Of a stretch of 39,469 bases of DNA, positions 16,040 to 23,927 are shown in pieces (the first letter of the stretch is position 1; every line of letters begins with the position of its first letter). This DNA comes from STC-54 sp964504665. Lineage in GTDB: Bacteria > Patescibacteriota > Microgenomatia > Daviesbacterales > UBA10151. A program made the position numbers and the translations under genes. Where the stretch lies: contig CAZDEH010000008.1 in NCBI GenBank assembly GCA_964504665.1, positions 1 through 39,469 of the forward strand, read 5' to 3'. Below the pieces are notes generated by a model that had not been told where the DNA came from, searched no databases, and saw nothing but the letters and a program-made list of their open reading frames with translations.

Positions 16040-16960
16040 ATGAATATTTTAGTTATTTCTGGAGGCATATCGTCTGAGAGAAAAATATCCTTAATCTCTG
16101 CCGGAGAAGTTAAAAAAGCCTTAAAAAAGTATGGGCACGCTATCCAGCTTTTTGATTTAAAATTAGGGCTTAAGGCACTGGAGAAATTAATTCCGAGCTT
16201 TGATCTTATCTTTCCAGTACTCCATGGTGAAGAAGGGGAGGGAGGGAATTTACAAAAATTTCTTCAGCAACAGCAAGTTCCTTTTGTGGATGGAGATTTT
16301 AAAGGTTTTAAACAGGGCTGGTATAAAATCCCTTTTAAAAAATTTTGTGATCAAAATAGAATCACTACTGCTCCTTGGAAAAAAGTTGGAAAAGCAGAAG
16401 ATGTTATTAAATTTGGCTTTCCTTGTGTGTTAAAGGCTTCCAGTGGAGGATCATCCAGAGAGGTAATCATTTTGAAATCTCCACAACAGCTTAATCTAAC
16501 ATCTTGCAAAAAACTATTTCAGGGAAAAGACGCTTTGATGGTAGAAAAATATCTGCCTGGAGTAGAGGTTACGGTAGGAATTTTAAATAATCAAGCTTTA
16601 CCGGTTATAGAAATTATTCCCCCAGAAGGAAAATGGTTTGATTACAAAAATAAGTATGCAGGAACAACAAAGGAAGTCCCTTTTGCTCCTTCTGTAGACC
16701 CAAAAATACAACAACAGATTCAAAAAACCGCTTTGAATATTCACCGAAAATTAAATCTAGGTTCCTATTCCAGAATAGATTTTATTGTTTCAGATTCGTA
16801 CTTCCACCTCGAAGGTGTAAAGCTAACTCCTTATGTACTAGAGGTTAATACTATTCCCGGTTTTACCCCAAATAGTTTATTTCCTAAAGCAGCTAAGGCA
16901 GCAGGTTTAAACTTTGAGCAATTAGTCGAAAAATTAGTTACTCTTTCCTTCATTAAATAA
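16040..16960 (+). CDS. ddl: D-alanine--D-alanine ligase
   Basis: A 306-residue ATP-grasp ligase that makes the D-Ala-D-Ala terminus of the peptidoglycan stem. The N terminus MNILVISGGISSERKISLIS is the family start. PVLHGEEGEGGNLQKFL, the glycine-rich KASSGGSSREV loop, VEKYLPGVEVTVGIL and YVLEVNTIPGFTPNSLFPKA carry the substrate and metal contacts. The usual long omega-loop residues around YDYKNKY are present as WFDYKNKYAGTTKEVPF. It is slightly short. Residues about 254-261 (YFHLEGVK) come from a degenerate palindrome and lengthen the loop before YVLEVN. With murC/murD it supports a real peptidoglycan wall. Confidence 0.94.
   Translation: MNILVISGGISSERKISLISAGEVKKALKKYGHAIQLFDLKLGLKALEKLIPSFDLIFPVLHGEEGEGGNLQKFLQQQQVPFVDGDFKGFKQGWYKIPFKKFCDQNRITTAPWKKVGKAEDVIKFGFPCVLKASSGGSSREVIILKSPQQLNLTSCKKLFQGKDALMVEKYLPGVEVTVGILNNQALPVIEIIPPEGKWFDYKNKYAGTTKEVPFAPSVDPKIQQQIQKTALNIHRKLNLGSYSRIDFIVSDSYFHLEGVKLTPYVLEVNTIPGFTPNSLFPKAAKAAGLNFEQLVEKLVTLSFIK
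16801..16820. repeat. Degenerate REP-like palindrome in ddl
   Basis: CTTCCACCTCGAAGGTGTAAAG: CACCT pairs with AGGTG over a short loop, with imperfect flanks. In frame, in a loop region of Ddl. Confidence 0.5.
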
Positions 16961-17002
16961 TAAATCCTTCTAAAAAAGCTTCTTTTATTACCTAACTGGC
17001 AT

Positions 17003-17023
17003 TCCCACATGTCAAGTGGGGAA
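17003..17023. repeat. Inverted repeat between ddl and the next gene
   Basis: TTCCCAC pairs with GTGGGGAA (one extra G) across a 6-nt loop. It could act as a transcription stop after ddl, but there is no T run on the plus strand, and the CCCAC/GTGGG core fits the palindrome family. Confidence 0.45.
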
Positions 17024-17045
17024 GCTAAATTAATCAAAACAAGCC

Positions 17046-17074
17046 TTGTAAAAAATTTAAGAAGGACCTAAAAT
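17046..17074 (+). promoter_or_regulatory. Promoter before the unknown gene at 17085
   Basis: TTGTAA (17046-17051), 17-bp spacer, TAAAAT (17069-17074), then 10 nt to the ATG at 17085. AGG stands a few bases before the ATG but would lie at the very start of the transcript. Confidence 0.5.
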
Positions 17075-17084
17075 ACCAGGTAAG

Positions 17085-17597
17085 ATGGCAAGATTACCTG
17101 ATTTAGAACCAATCCAAGTCAGTTTAGAAAAAGAATTTCAACCTTTCCTGGGAATGAAAAAACTGAGACCCGGAGAAACGCCTGATGTTATCGGCAGGTC
17201 TCGATTATTTAATTTAGAAGGTATTGGTCAAGGTGAAATTAAACTCGGGGATGTCTGGTATCACATTGATAATATCAAAGGAAACTTTTTATCCGCACCT
17301 AAAAATACTACTCAATTATTACCTGTAATGAAATATTTACAAAACTCAATTGCTGATGTAGTAGCTGATATTCACTCTTTTTTATCAAATCTTACAGTCC
17401 AACCCAATATTAGATGCATAGTGAGAGCTGGAAAAATAGAACTAACTGCCGATAATGCTAATGTCAACGAAAACCTTTTAGAGGGTGCACTTTTCTACAG
17501 TTTTACCCCATTAGGCAGATCAAAAGCTCGAGATTTACTCGTTCCACCAAAGCTACCTTTTCTAAAAGATTTATTCTTCCGTTTTGAACCAAAATAA
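17085..17597 (+). CDS. Protein of unknown function between ddl and gyrA
   Basis: A 170-residue soluble protein that I do not recognise. There is no signal peptide or membrane helix. It has a Pro/Leu-rich N terminus (MARLPDLEPIQVSLEKEF), a segment GDVWYHIDNIKGNF, a helical middle (LLPVMKYLQNSIADVVADIHSFLS), a strand-rich region (IRCIVRAGKIELTADNANVNE) and the tail LPFLKDLFFRFEPK. Codon use and composition match its neighbours and it has a decent promoter, so it is a genuine gene. The short spacing to gyrA and shared orientation do not reveal its role. Confidence 0.75.
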   Translation: MARLPDLEPIQVSLEKEFQPFLGMKKLRPGETPDVIGRSRLFNLEGIGQGEIKLGDVWYHIDNIKGNFLSAPKNTTQLLPVMKYLQNSIADVVADIHSFLSNLTVQPNIRCIVRAGKIELTADNANVNENLLEGALFYSFTPLGRSKARDLLVPPKLPFLKDLFFRFEPK

Positions 17598-17609
17598 TCA
17601 TTACACACC

Positions 17610-17639
17610 TTGCCTTTTTAAGATCAAAGAAGGTATAAT
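17610..17639 (+). promoter_or_regulatory. gyrA promoter with a leader
   Basis: TTGCCT (17610-17615), 18-bp spacer, TATAAT (17634-17639). The ATG at 17666 is 26 nt further, so this gene should have a leader of about 20 nt containing AAAGGCT as a weak ribosome site. Confidence 0.65.
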
Positions 17640-17665
17640 AAATATGCCTCTAAAGGCTCTTTTTT

Positions 17666-20215
17666 ATGTCTAATTCTAACATCGGTCAGATTAAACTTAC
17701 TCCTATTGTCGAAGAAATGAGACGCTCTTACCTTGACTATGCTATGTCTGTCATAGTCTCCCGGGCTCTGCCGGATGTCCGGGATGGCTTAAAACCAGTC
17801 CAACGGAGAATCATCTTTGTGATGCATGAACTGGGACTGCTTCATTCATCCACTTTTAGAAAATGTGCCAAAATTGCCGGAGATACTTCTGGCAACTACC
17901 ATCCACACGGAGAATCAAATGTGTATGGGGCTTTAGTAAATTTAGTGCAGGATTTCTCCATGCGTTATCCTCTCATAGACGGTCAAGGAAATTTTGGTTC
18001 AGTTGATGGTGATATGCCTGCTGCCATGCGTTATACAGAAGCCCGCCTGGCAAATATATCTGAAGAGATGCTCCGCGATATTAATAAAAATACTGTTGAT
18101 TTTATTCCCAACTACGATGGCACTAAAAATGAACCCACAGTTCTTCCAGCAAACATCCCTAATCTACTTCTAAATGGAGCATCAGGTATTGCTGTTGGTA
18201 TGGCAACCCAAATTCCACCACATAATCTTGGTGAACTTATCAGTGCCCTTAATTTTATGATTGACCATCCAGTTCAACCTTCAGCTATCAGCTCTCAGTC
18301 TTCAGACGAAACACTAAAAAAGTCTGACGATAAACGACAAACGACTGACGACTTACATAAAAAGTTTTCCAGCACTGCGACAGTTGAAGACTTACTCCAA
18401 TTTGTGAAAGGACCTGATTTCCCAACAGGTGGTTCAATCTATGATCAGACAGAAATTATAAACGCTTATGCTACTGGAAAAGGTAAAATTGTCATGAGAG
18501 CAAAGGCGGAAATAGAGGAAGCCAAAAATGGACGTTTTGATATTATTGTCACTGAATTACCATACCAAGTAAACAAAGCCACTTTAATTACCCGGATTGC
18601 TGAACTTCATAAAGATAAAAAAATTGAGGGAATTTCAGATTTACGCGATGAATCAGACAGAAGGGGAATGAGGATTGTCATGGAGCTAAAAAGGGACGCA
18701 AAACCCCAATCTCTACTTAATAACCTTTTTAAACATACTGCTATGCAATCAACTTTTAACGTCAACATTGTAGCACTAGTCGACGGAGTACCTCATTTAC
18801 TCCCTTTAAAACCTATCTTGGAAGAATTTATTACCCATAGACAAATCGTAGTGAGAAGGCGGTCGGAGTTTGAACTTGCAGAAGCTAAAGCTAGGGAACA
18901 TATCCTGGAAGGACTTAAAATTGCTGTTGATAATATTGATGAGGTTATTGCAACTATTAAAAAAAGTAAGGATGCAGAGGAAGCCAAGAAAAACCTGATG
19001 GAAAAGTTTAAACTTTCGGAACTACAATCCCAGGCAATTTTAGATATGCAATTGCGCCGTCTGGCAGCTCTAGAAAGACAAAAAATCGAGGATGAACTCA
19101 AAATGATTCGCGAAACGATTGCTTACCTGGTAGATTTATTAGCACATCCTGAAAAAATTCTTGGTGTCATAAAAGAGGAGCTTCAGAAAGTCAAAGATAA
19201 ATACGCTGACGACCGAAAAACCAGAGTTTATAAGCAAAAAATTGGGGAGTTTTCTGAAGAAGATTTGATTGCTGATGAACAAACTATAGTCACAATTACA
19301 GAAAACGGCTACATTAAAAGACAATTACCGTCTACTTTCCGAGTACAAAACAGGGGAGGTAAGGGTGTTTCAGGTATCACGACTAAAGAGGAGGATGCAG
19401 TATCTCATATTTTTTATACAAAAACCTTAGATAATATTCTATTTTTTACAGACAAAGGAAGAGTTTTTCAGATGAAAGTCTGGGAAATTCCGGAGGCATC
19501 ACGTATAGCCAAAGGTCAGGCTATTGTAAATTTAATTAATATCGAACAAGGTGAAAAAATTACCGCTATTTTAACCCTTAGGCAAAAAGACACCAATAAA
19601 TATCTCTTTATGTGTACTAAAAATGGTAATGTGAAAAAGACAGAGATAGGTGAGTATGCGTCAATAAGGAAAAATGGTTTAATCTCTATAAAGCTTGAAG
19701 AAGGAGACGAGCTGGGTTGGGTAACTCCCACCACAGGTAATGATGAGATAATTATAGTTTCAACAGAAGGTCAGTCTATCAGATTCTCAGAAAATAATGT
19801 CCGCAACACTCATAGAGACACAGCAGGGGTGAGGGGAGTTAGACTTAGTAAAGGAAACCAGGTTATTTCATCACAAAAGATCGAAGATCCTAAATCGGAT
19901 ACTGTTCTGGTCGTCATGGCTAATGGTCTGGGGAAAAAGACTCTTATTTCAAACTGGACCAAACAAATTAGGGGTGGTATGGGAGTTAAAGCTGCGCAGG
20001 TGACCAGTAAAACAGGACCAATCATGACAGCCCAAATTGTAGATAAAACACACAACACTTTAGTGTTAACATCTAATAAAGGTCAAATCATTAAGCTTGA
20101 TTTGAAGGATGTGCCGTTGCTGCAAAGACAAACCCAGGGTGTTATTTTAATGAGGATGAGAGAAGGGGAGAAAATAGCTGCTACAGCCATTGTTTCATCT
20201 AAAGAAAAAGAGTAA
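17666..20215 (+). CDS. gyrA: DNA gyrase subunit A
   Basis: An 849-residue cleavage-and-religation subunit of gyrase. The winged-helix region has DYAMSVIVSRALPDVRDGLKPVQRR and the quinolone-region stretch GNYHPHGESNVYGALV. The catalytic Tyr lies in AAMRYTEARL. NGASGIAVGMAT and the exit-gate coiled coil follow. The C-terminal beta-pinwheel carries the GyrA box as QNRGGKG, with Asn instead of Arg/Lys at position 2, supporting gyrase rather than topoisomerase IV. Residues about 203-238, between IDHPVQ and TVEDLLQFV, are a Ser/Asp/Lys-rich insert from low-complexity DNA (repeats of TCAGCTATCAGCTCTCAG and GACGA-type units) absent from typical GyrA. Confidence 0.97.
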   Translation: MSNSNIGQIKLTPIVEEMRRSYLDYAMSVIVSRALPDVRDGLKPVQRRIIFVMHELGLLHSSTFRKCAKIAGDTSGNYHPHGESNVYGALVNLVQDFSMRYPLIDGQGNFGSVDGDMPAAMRYTEARLANISEEMLRDINKNTVDFIPNYDGTKNEPTVLPANIPNLLLNGASGIAVGMATQIPPHNLGELISALNFMIDHPVQPSAISSQSSDETLKKSDDKRQTTDDLHKKFSSTATVEDLLQFVKGPDFPTGGSIYDQTEIINAYATGKGKIVMRAKAEIEEAKNGRFDIIVTELPYQVNKATLITRIAELHKDKKIEGISDLRDESDRRGMRIVMELKRDAKPQSLLNNLFKHTAMQSTFNVNIVALVDGVPHLLPLKPILEEFITHRQIVVRRRSEFELAEAKAREHILEGLKIAVDNIDEVIATIKKSKDAEEAKKNLMEKFKLSELQSQAILDMQLRRLAALERQKIEDELKMIRETIAYLVDLLAHPEKILGVIKEELQKVKDKYADDRKTRVYKQKIGEFSEEDLIADEQTIVTITENGYIKRQLPSTFRVQNRGGKGVSGITTKEEDAVSHIFYTKTLDNILFFTDKGRVFQMKVWEIPEASRIAKGQAIVNLINIEQGEKITAILTLRQKDTNKYLFMCTKNGNVKKTEIGEYASIRKNGLISIKLEEGDELGWVTPTTGNDEIIIVSTEGQSIRFSENNVRNTHRDTAGVRGVRLSKGNQVISSQKIEDPKSDTVLVVMANGLGKKTLISNWTKQIRGGMGVKAAQVTSKTGPIMTAQIVDKTHNTLVLTSNKGQIIKLDLKDVPLLQRQTQGVILMRMREGEKIAATAIVSSKEKE
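18275..18378 (+). repeat. Low-complexity in-frame insert in gyrA
   Basis: Short imperfect repeats such as TTCAGCTATCAGCTCTCAG and CGACAAACGACTGACGAC encode a polar, probably disordered loop (SAISSQSSDETLKKSDD...). A similar CTGAAAGCTGAAAGCTGAAG string lies in the pseudouridine synthase gene near 37490-37516. Confidence 0.6.
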
Positions 20216-20227
20216 GGTGTAAGCAGG

Positions 20228-20434
20228 ATGGAAAAAAAGATTGCAACTTTTGCCACAATCTACTTCGTAATTGGTCTTGTTTTTGCAGTTTTTTTTGCCT
20301 GGTTTTATCATTGGCCAACGCTTTCATATCTTAGCCCAGGGTTTTATGTTGTTGTCTTAAGCTGGCCAATGCAACTTCCGGGTTTTCTCCGGGATATACA
20401 GTATTACGGTCTCAGTGGGAAAGCCATTATCTAA
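20228..20434 (+). CDS. Small membrane protein, unknown function
   Basis: A 68-residue protein: a long hydrophobic helix (about 7-27, ATIYFVIGLVFAVFFAWFY) and a second, weaker hydrophobic stretch (about 32-50, LSPGFYVVVLSWPMQLPG). It follows gyrA by 12 nt, with AAGGTG a little upstream, and precedes the endonuclease IV gene by 6 nt, so it is in the same transcript. I do not recognise a family; short two-helix proteins like this are common in CPR genomes. Confidence 0.7.
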   Translation: MEKKIATFATIYFVIGLVFAVFFAWFYHWPTLSYLSPGFYVVVLSWPMQLPGFLRDIQYYGLSGKAII

Positions 20435-20440
20435 CAGGAA

Positions 20441-21283
20441 ATGCCAAAGATTGGTGCACACGTATCTGCTGCTGTTTCTTTAGAGCTCTCTTTTGAGCGG
20501 GCTCAAAATATTGGCGCAGAATGTACTCAGATATTTATTTCACCGCCTCAACAATGGGCACAACCTCCACACTCTGAAAAAGAAATTAATCTATACCATG
20601 AACAATCCGATAAAACCAACATCATGCCTAATTTTATTCATGCTGCTTATCTTATTAATTTAGCCTCACCCAATCCTGATCTAGTAAAAAAATCTACTGA
20701 CTGGCTAATTTATTCTCAAAAAATAGCAGAAGAGCTTAGAAGTGGAGGGACAATCTTACATATTGGTTCTTTTAAGGATTCTGATTTTGAAACATCTTTA
20801 AATCAAGTTATTAAGTCTTTATCACTAATACTTACTGCCACATCAAATATTAACTTGATCCTGGAAAATAGTGCCGGAGCCGGCAATTTAATAGGGGATA
20901 AATTTGCTGAAATAGGTCAAATTATCAAAACTGTCAATGATCCTAGACTTAAGGTTTGCTTAGATACACAACATGCTTTTGCCTCAGGATATGATTTAAG
21001 AACCAAAAATGGGTTAGAGCAGACTGTTGAGGAGTTTGATAGGGAAGTGGAGTTAAACAGACTCGTAGCAATTCACGCTAATGATTCTAAAACTGACCTT
21101 GGCTCAAATAGAGACAGACATGAAAATATAGGTGAGGGTTTTATAGGAATAGATGGTTTTAAAAACATTGTTAACCATAAAGCTTTTCAAAATACCCCCT
21201 TTATATTGGAAGTTCCTGGATTTTTGGGGACTGGTCCAGATGAGAAAAATATTAAGCTTCTTAAATCACTTCTAAATCCTTAG
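20441..21283 (+). CDS. nfo: Endonuclease IV (AP endonuclease)
   Basis: A 280-residue TIM-barrel, trinuclear-zinc enzyme that cuts abasic sites during base excision repair. Family motifs: KIGAHVSAA at the N terminus, FIHAAYLINLASP, LENSAGAGNLIGDKFAEIG, KVCLDTQHAFASGYDL, AIHANDSKTDLGSNRDRHENIGEGFIG and a final FILEVPG. The His, Asp and Glu metal ligands are in their usual places. The start has AGGA 3 nt before the ATG. It is the last gene of the plus-strand block and converges with xer. Confidence 0.95.
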   Translation: MPKIGAHVSAAVSLELSFERAQNIGAECTQIFISPPQQWAQPPHSEKEINLYHEQSDKTNIMPNFIHAAYLINLASPNPDLVKKSTDWLIYSQKIAEELRSGGTILHIGSFKDSDFETSLNQVIKSLSLILTATSNINLILENSAGAGNLIGDKFAEIGQIIKTVNDPRLKVCLDTQHAFASGYDLRTKNGLEQTVEEFDREVELNRLVAIHANDSKTDLGSNRDRHENIGEGFIGIDGFKNIVNHKAFQNTPFILEVPGFLGTGPDEKNIKLLKSLLNP

Positions 21284-21287
21284 ATCT

Positions 21288-21321
21288 CTAGGTGTCCTAC
21301 CTAGACCACCCCTCGGGTGGG
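21288..21321. repeat. Two adjacent palindromes between convergent genes
   Basis: CTAGGTGTCCTACCTAG (21288-21304) is followed directly by CCACCCCTCGGGTGGG (21306-21321). The second is a REP-like copy with the GGATT right flank. They lie between the nfo and xer stops and may end both transcripts. Confidence 0.65.
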
Positions 21322-21330
21322 ATTAATTCT

Positions 21331-22251
21331 TTATTCCTTATTACCAGAGTGAAATGATTTGTGGACTTCTTTGAGGCGTTTATTAGTAACATGGGTATAA
21401 ATTTGAGTTGTTGATATATTACTGTGTCCTAACATCTCCTGAACAGATCTAATATCTGCTCCGTTAATTAGAAGATCAGTTGCAAAAGAATGTCTTAGTG
21501 TGTGAGGAGTGGCTTTAATAGATAAACCTGTTCCCTTAACATATTTTTCCACAATCCTTTCAATTGATCTGGGAGTCAACCTCATCTTTTCTCCACCTGG
21601 TGTTACATCTATTTTACCTTGATATCTAACAAATAAAGGTTTAAAGCTATCTTTTCGGCGAGCAAGGTATAAGTCTAACCAATGTACAGCCGAATCTGAT
21701 AAAAAAACCACTCTTTCTTTGGACCCTTTACCAATCACGGAAAATTCTTGGCGATCTAAGTTTATCGAATCTTTATTTAACGCAGCTATTTCAGCAACAC
21801 GAAGTCCAGTTGAAAAAAGGGTTTCCAGAAGCGCTCTGTCACGGATACCTGAATCATGTGATGTATCCGGAGCTTCCAATAGTCTTTTAAGGGAATCATC
21901 GTCCAATACCTTAATGGGAGCAGCATCCACACCACCAAGCTCAATTTGTTCTGCAGAAAGTGTTTTTATATCTTGTTTAGCTAAATACCTTAAAAATGCC
22001 CGCAGAGTTATCATAAAATAATTTTGAGTTACTCTTTTCAGAGGTTCCTTAGTCTTTGGGTCAGTCCAGCGTCCTAGATGAAGACGGTATTTTCTGATCA
22101 GATGAATATCAATAGCTGAAGGGTTAATATCGCCGGAAAAATCTAAAAATCTTTTTAGATAATGATCATAATTTTGAATAGTTTTTTGCGAAGTATGACG
22201 TTCTATTTCTAAATATTCTAAAAAATCCGTAATAAGAGAAGTAAGATTCAT
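21331..22251 (-). CDS. Tyrosine recombinase, XerC/XerD type
   Basis: A 306-residue recombinase. The N-terminal SAM-like DNA-binding domain (about 1-95) starts MNLTSLITDFLEYLEIERHTSQKTIQNYDHYL. The catalytic domain has all six active residues: Arg in LFSTGLRVAEIAAL, Lys in GKGSKERVVFL, HTLRHSFATDLL (His and Arg), LGHSNISTTQ (His) and the nucleophile Tyr in IYTHV. Length suits chromosome-dimer resolution (dif) enzymes; CPR genomes usually carry one or two Xer proteins of this kind. It starts 11 nt after the last surface-protein gene and may share its transcript. An integrase role is possible, but no phage or element genes surround it. Confidence 0.92.
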   Translation of the reverse strand: MNLTSLITDFLEYLEIERHTSQKTIQNYDHYLKRFLDFSGDINPSAIDIHLIRKYRLHLGRWTDPKTKEPLKRVTQNYFMITLRAFLRYLAKQDIKTLSAEQIELGGVDAAPIKVLDDDSLKRLLEAPDTSHDSGIRDRALLETLFSTGLRVAEIAALNKDSINLDRQEFSVIGKGSKERVVFLSDSAVHWLDLYLARRKDSFKPLFVRYQGKIDVTPGGEKMRLTPRSIERIVEKYVKGTGLSIKATPHTLRHSFATDLLINGADIRSVQEMLGHSNISTTQIYTHVTNKRLKEVHKSFHSGNKE

Positions 22252-22262
22252 TCAGGCATAAC

Positions 22263-22958
22263 CTAAAGTCTGGCTAATCCGAAAATACCCAACATTGTTA
22301 AAACCCCACCGGCAATCACAATTGTTAAAATAGTTGCTGTGTCAGCGGTTTGATTAAGCGTTGGGGTGGGAGGAGGAGGTTGAAAAATTGTAGCTGTAGG
22401 TGTCGCTGAAGGAGTAATTCCTCCTCTTCCACCACAACTACCTGTGCCTACAACATAGTTACCATCTACTACCTGATTTATGGTTTCTGCCATAGTTCCA
22501 ACTTCTACCACATTAGAATCTGTTGTTTTGGACTTATTATTCGGGTCAAAGTCAAACTTTATTTGTGATGCACCGGGAGGAGCACTTTCTAAAACAGTAA
22601 GGTCAACTGTAGCTAATACCCCTGAACCTCTATAGGAAGAGGTGGCAGAGGCTAAACCTGAAATAAGAACCGTTCCGTTTTGAGTATCTATATTATTCCC
22701 GGGGAAATCAGGATAAATACTGCCATTACTTATTCTATTGGCAATAAAACGGGTGGTATCATAGTTTAATATCACATCAGTCCCGGCAGTCTCAAAACCG
22801 CCAGTATCTACTAAAACCTGCAAAGAGAAGTTACAGTCCCGGTTAAAGGTTCCTGAGGCAGGGGAGAGTGACAAGGTAGATCCTGTTGCTAAAACTACAG
22901 CCGGACTTGTAAGAATTAAGCTTATTATACCAATAAATGTTAATAAAAACTTTTTCAT
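22263..22958 (-). CDS. Secreted cohesin-like protein with C-terminal membrane anchor
   Basis: A 231-residue protein with an N-terminal signal peptide (MKKFLLTFIGIISLILTSPAVVLA). A beta-rich domain of about 130 residues (STLSLSPASGTFNRDC... GVLATVDLTVL...) fits the cohesin/carbohydrate-binding fold, with the characteristic DVILNYDTTRF strand and GVLATVDL near the end. A TPTPT/PPPPT linker and one C-terminal hydrophobic helix (TILTIVIAGGVLTMLGIFGL) ending in ARL suggest it is tethered to the membrane with the domain outside. It overlaps the previous gene by 4 nt and is last of the five surface genes. Cohesin homology is by pattern and order, not certain. Confidence 0.78.
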   Translation of the reverse strand: MKKFLLTFIGIISLILTSPAVVLATGSTLSLSPASGTFNRDCNFSLQVLVDTGGFETAGTDVILNYDTTRFIANRISNGSIYPDFPGNNIDTQNGTVLISGLASATSSYRGSGVLATVDLTVLESAPPGASQIKFDFDPNNKSKTTDSNVVEVGTMAETINQVVDGNYVVGTGSCGGRGGITPSATPTATIFQPPPPTPTLNQTADTATILTIVIAGGVLTMLGIFGLARL

Positions 22959-23584
22959 GGAATAATTTTAAGATCAAGATTTTTTACTTCTTCCAGTACG
23001 TCTGTAGAGGTTTTACTATCAGTTAAATTGGTATCGTTAGTACTATTTTTGGTAAATTCTAAGAAAATTTTAGCATTACCAGCAGCTTTAGCTTGAAATA
23101 GTATTGTGCCAAAAACACCATTCGGAATTACACCACCGGTTAAACTGCTAATTCCGGATACTGTAATTAATCCATTTTTTTGATCCAGTTCGTTAACAGG
23201 GTACTCATTATAAATTTTTCCTATGGCTACCGGAGACTCTGTAGCATTTGTGGAAACAGTTAACAAATTAGGGTCAAAGTGAATGATTAAATCTACCCCT
23301 GCTGTTGTTTTATTTGAATTTATATTTATATTAATAGGTACTTTTTCTCCAACTTTGAACTGTAGCTTGGGTGTTACAAGTGAAATTACATTAATTACCC
23401 TGTTTTGTGTTAGTAGAGGCCTAATTGTAATTTGGGGAGAACCGGATTGATTTAAAGTAATGATACTACGATAAGCCCAAACAACTTGAATTAGAATAAT
23501 TAAAACAACAAACACTACTATGTGTATTGTTTTAATGTTACTAAGTAACGATGTTATTTTTTCCTTCATATTGGACAGTTCCAT
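22955..23584 (-). CDS. Membrane-anchored cohesin-like protein
   Basis: A 209-residue protein with an N-terminal membrane anchor (about 19-39, IHIVVFVVLIILIQVVWAY). An extracellular cohesin-like domain follows (about 70-200): KVGEKVPINININSNKTTAGVDLIIHFDPNLLTV, LITVSGISSLTGG and GVFGTILFQAKAAG, the usual order of cohesin strands. There is no C-terminal anchor or linker. The short upstream MELSN may be non-native; the next Met (MKEK) is six residues in. Its cohesin-like domain is a candidate partner for the dockerin-bearing proteins of the same operon. Confidence 0.78.
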   Translation of the reverse strand: MELSNMKEKITSLLSNIKTIHIVVFVVLIILIQVVWAYRSIITLNQSGSPQITIRPLLTQNRVINVISLVTPKLQFKVGEKVPINININSNKTTAGVDLIIHFDPNLLTVSTNATESPVAIGKIYNEYPVNELDQKNGLITVSGISSLTGGVIPNGVFGTILFQAKAAGNAKIFLEFTKNSTNDTNLTDSKTSTDVLEEVKNLDLKIIP

Positions 23585-23653
23585 TACTATTAAAATATTA
23601 ACTTACTATAAGTAAATCATATACAGCTGCCTTCTGTCTAGTTGTATCATATT

Positions 23654-23923
23654 TCAGGGTGTTGGTGTTGCTGATACAGATGATACAGGCGGACCTAAAG
23701 GAGAACGTAGTTCTACAGTCACCGTAGTACTGTTAGTAGTTGTTTTATCACTACTCACATCTGGACCCGTAAAAGTAATCGGATCAGCAGCAGCCCTGGA
23801 TCTTAATAATTGTCTCTCACTAACAAGCTTTACTCCTACAGGAATAATTAACAGTATAATCCCAATAATTAAAATAGCGATAATATTTTTCTTAGTTAAT
23901 ATACTTGCGTTTGTTTCTTCCAT
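23654..23923 (-). CDS. Short membrane-anchored protein, possibly truncated surface protein
   Basis: An 89-residue protein: one N-terminal membrane helix (about 13-33, IIAILIIGIILLIIPVGVKLV), then ERQLLRSRAAADPITFTGPDV and a Ser/Thr-rich tail that ends SATPTP and stops. Proteins of this layout usually continue through a Pro/Thr linker into a larger domain, so it may be the stump of a longer gene; I find no continuation in other frames in the 70 nt before the next gene. The LRSRAA motif after the helix recurs as LRSKAA in the next upstream gene. It starts 4 nt after that gene. Confidence 0.65.
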   Translation of the reverse strand: MEETNASILTKKNIIAILIIGIILLIIPVGVKLVSERQLLRSRAAADPITFTGPDVSSDKTTTNSTTVTVELRSPLGPPVSSVSATPTP

Positions 23924-23927
23924 TTAA

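Noticed and set aside
21331..22251. Xer-type recombinase as the integrase of a mobile element carrying the surface genes
   Set aside because: No attachment-site repeats, tRNA, or phage/plasmid genes flank the region, and the protein has the length and motifs of a chromosome-dimer resolving Xer.
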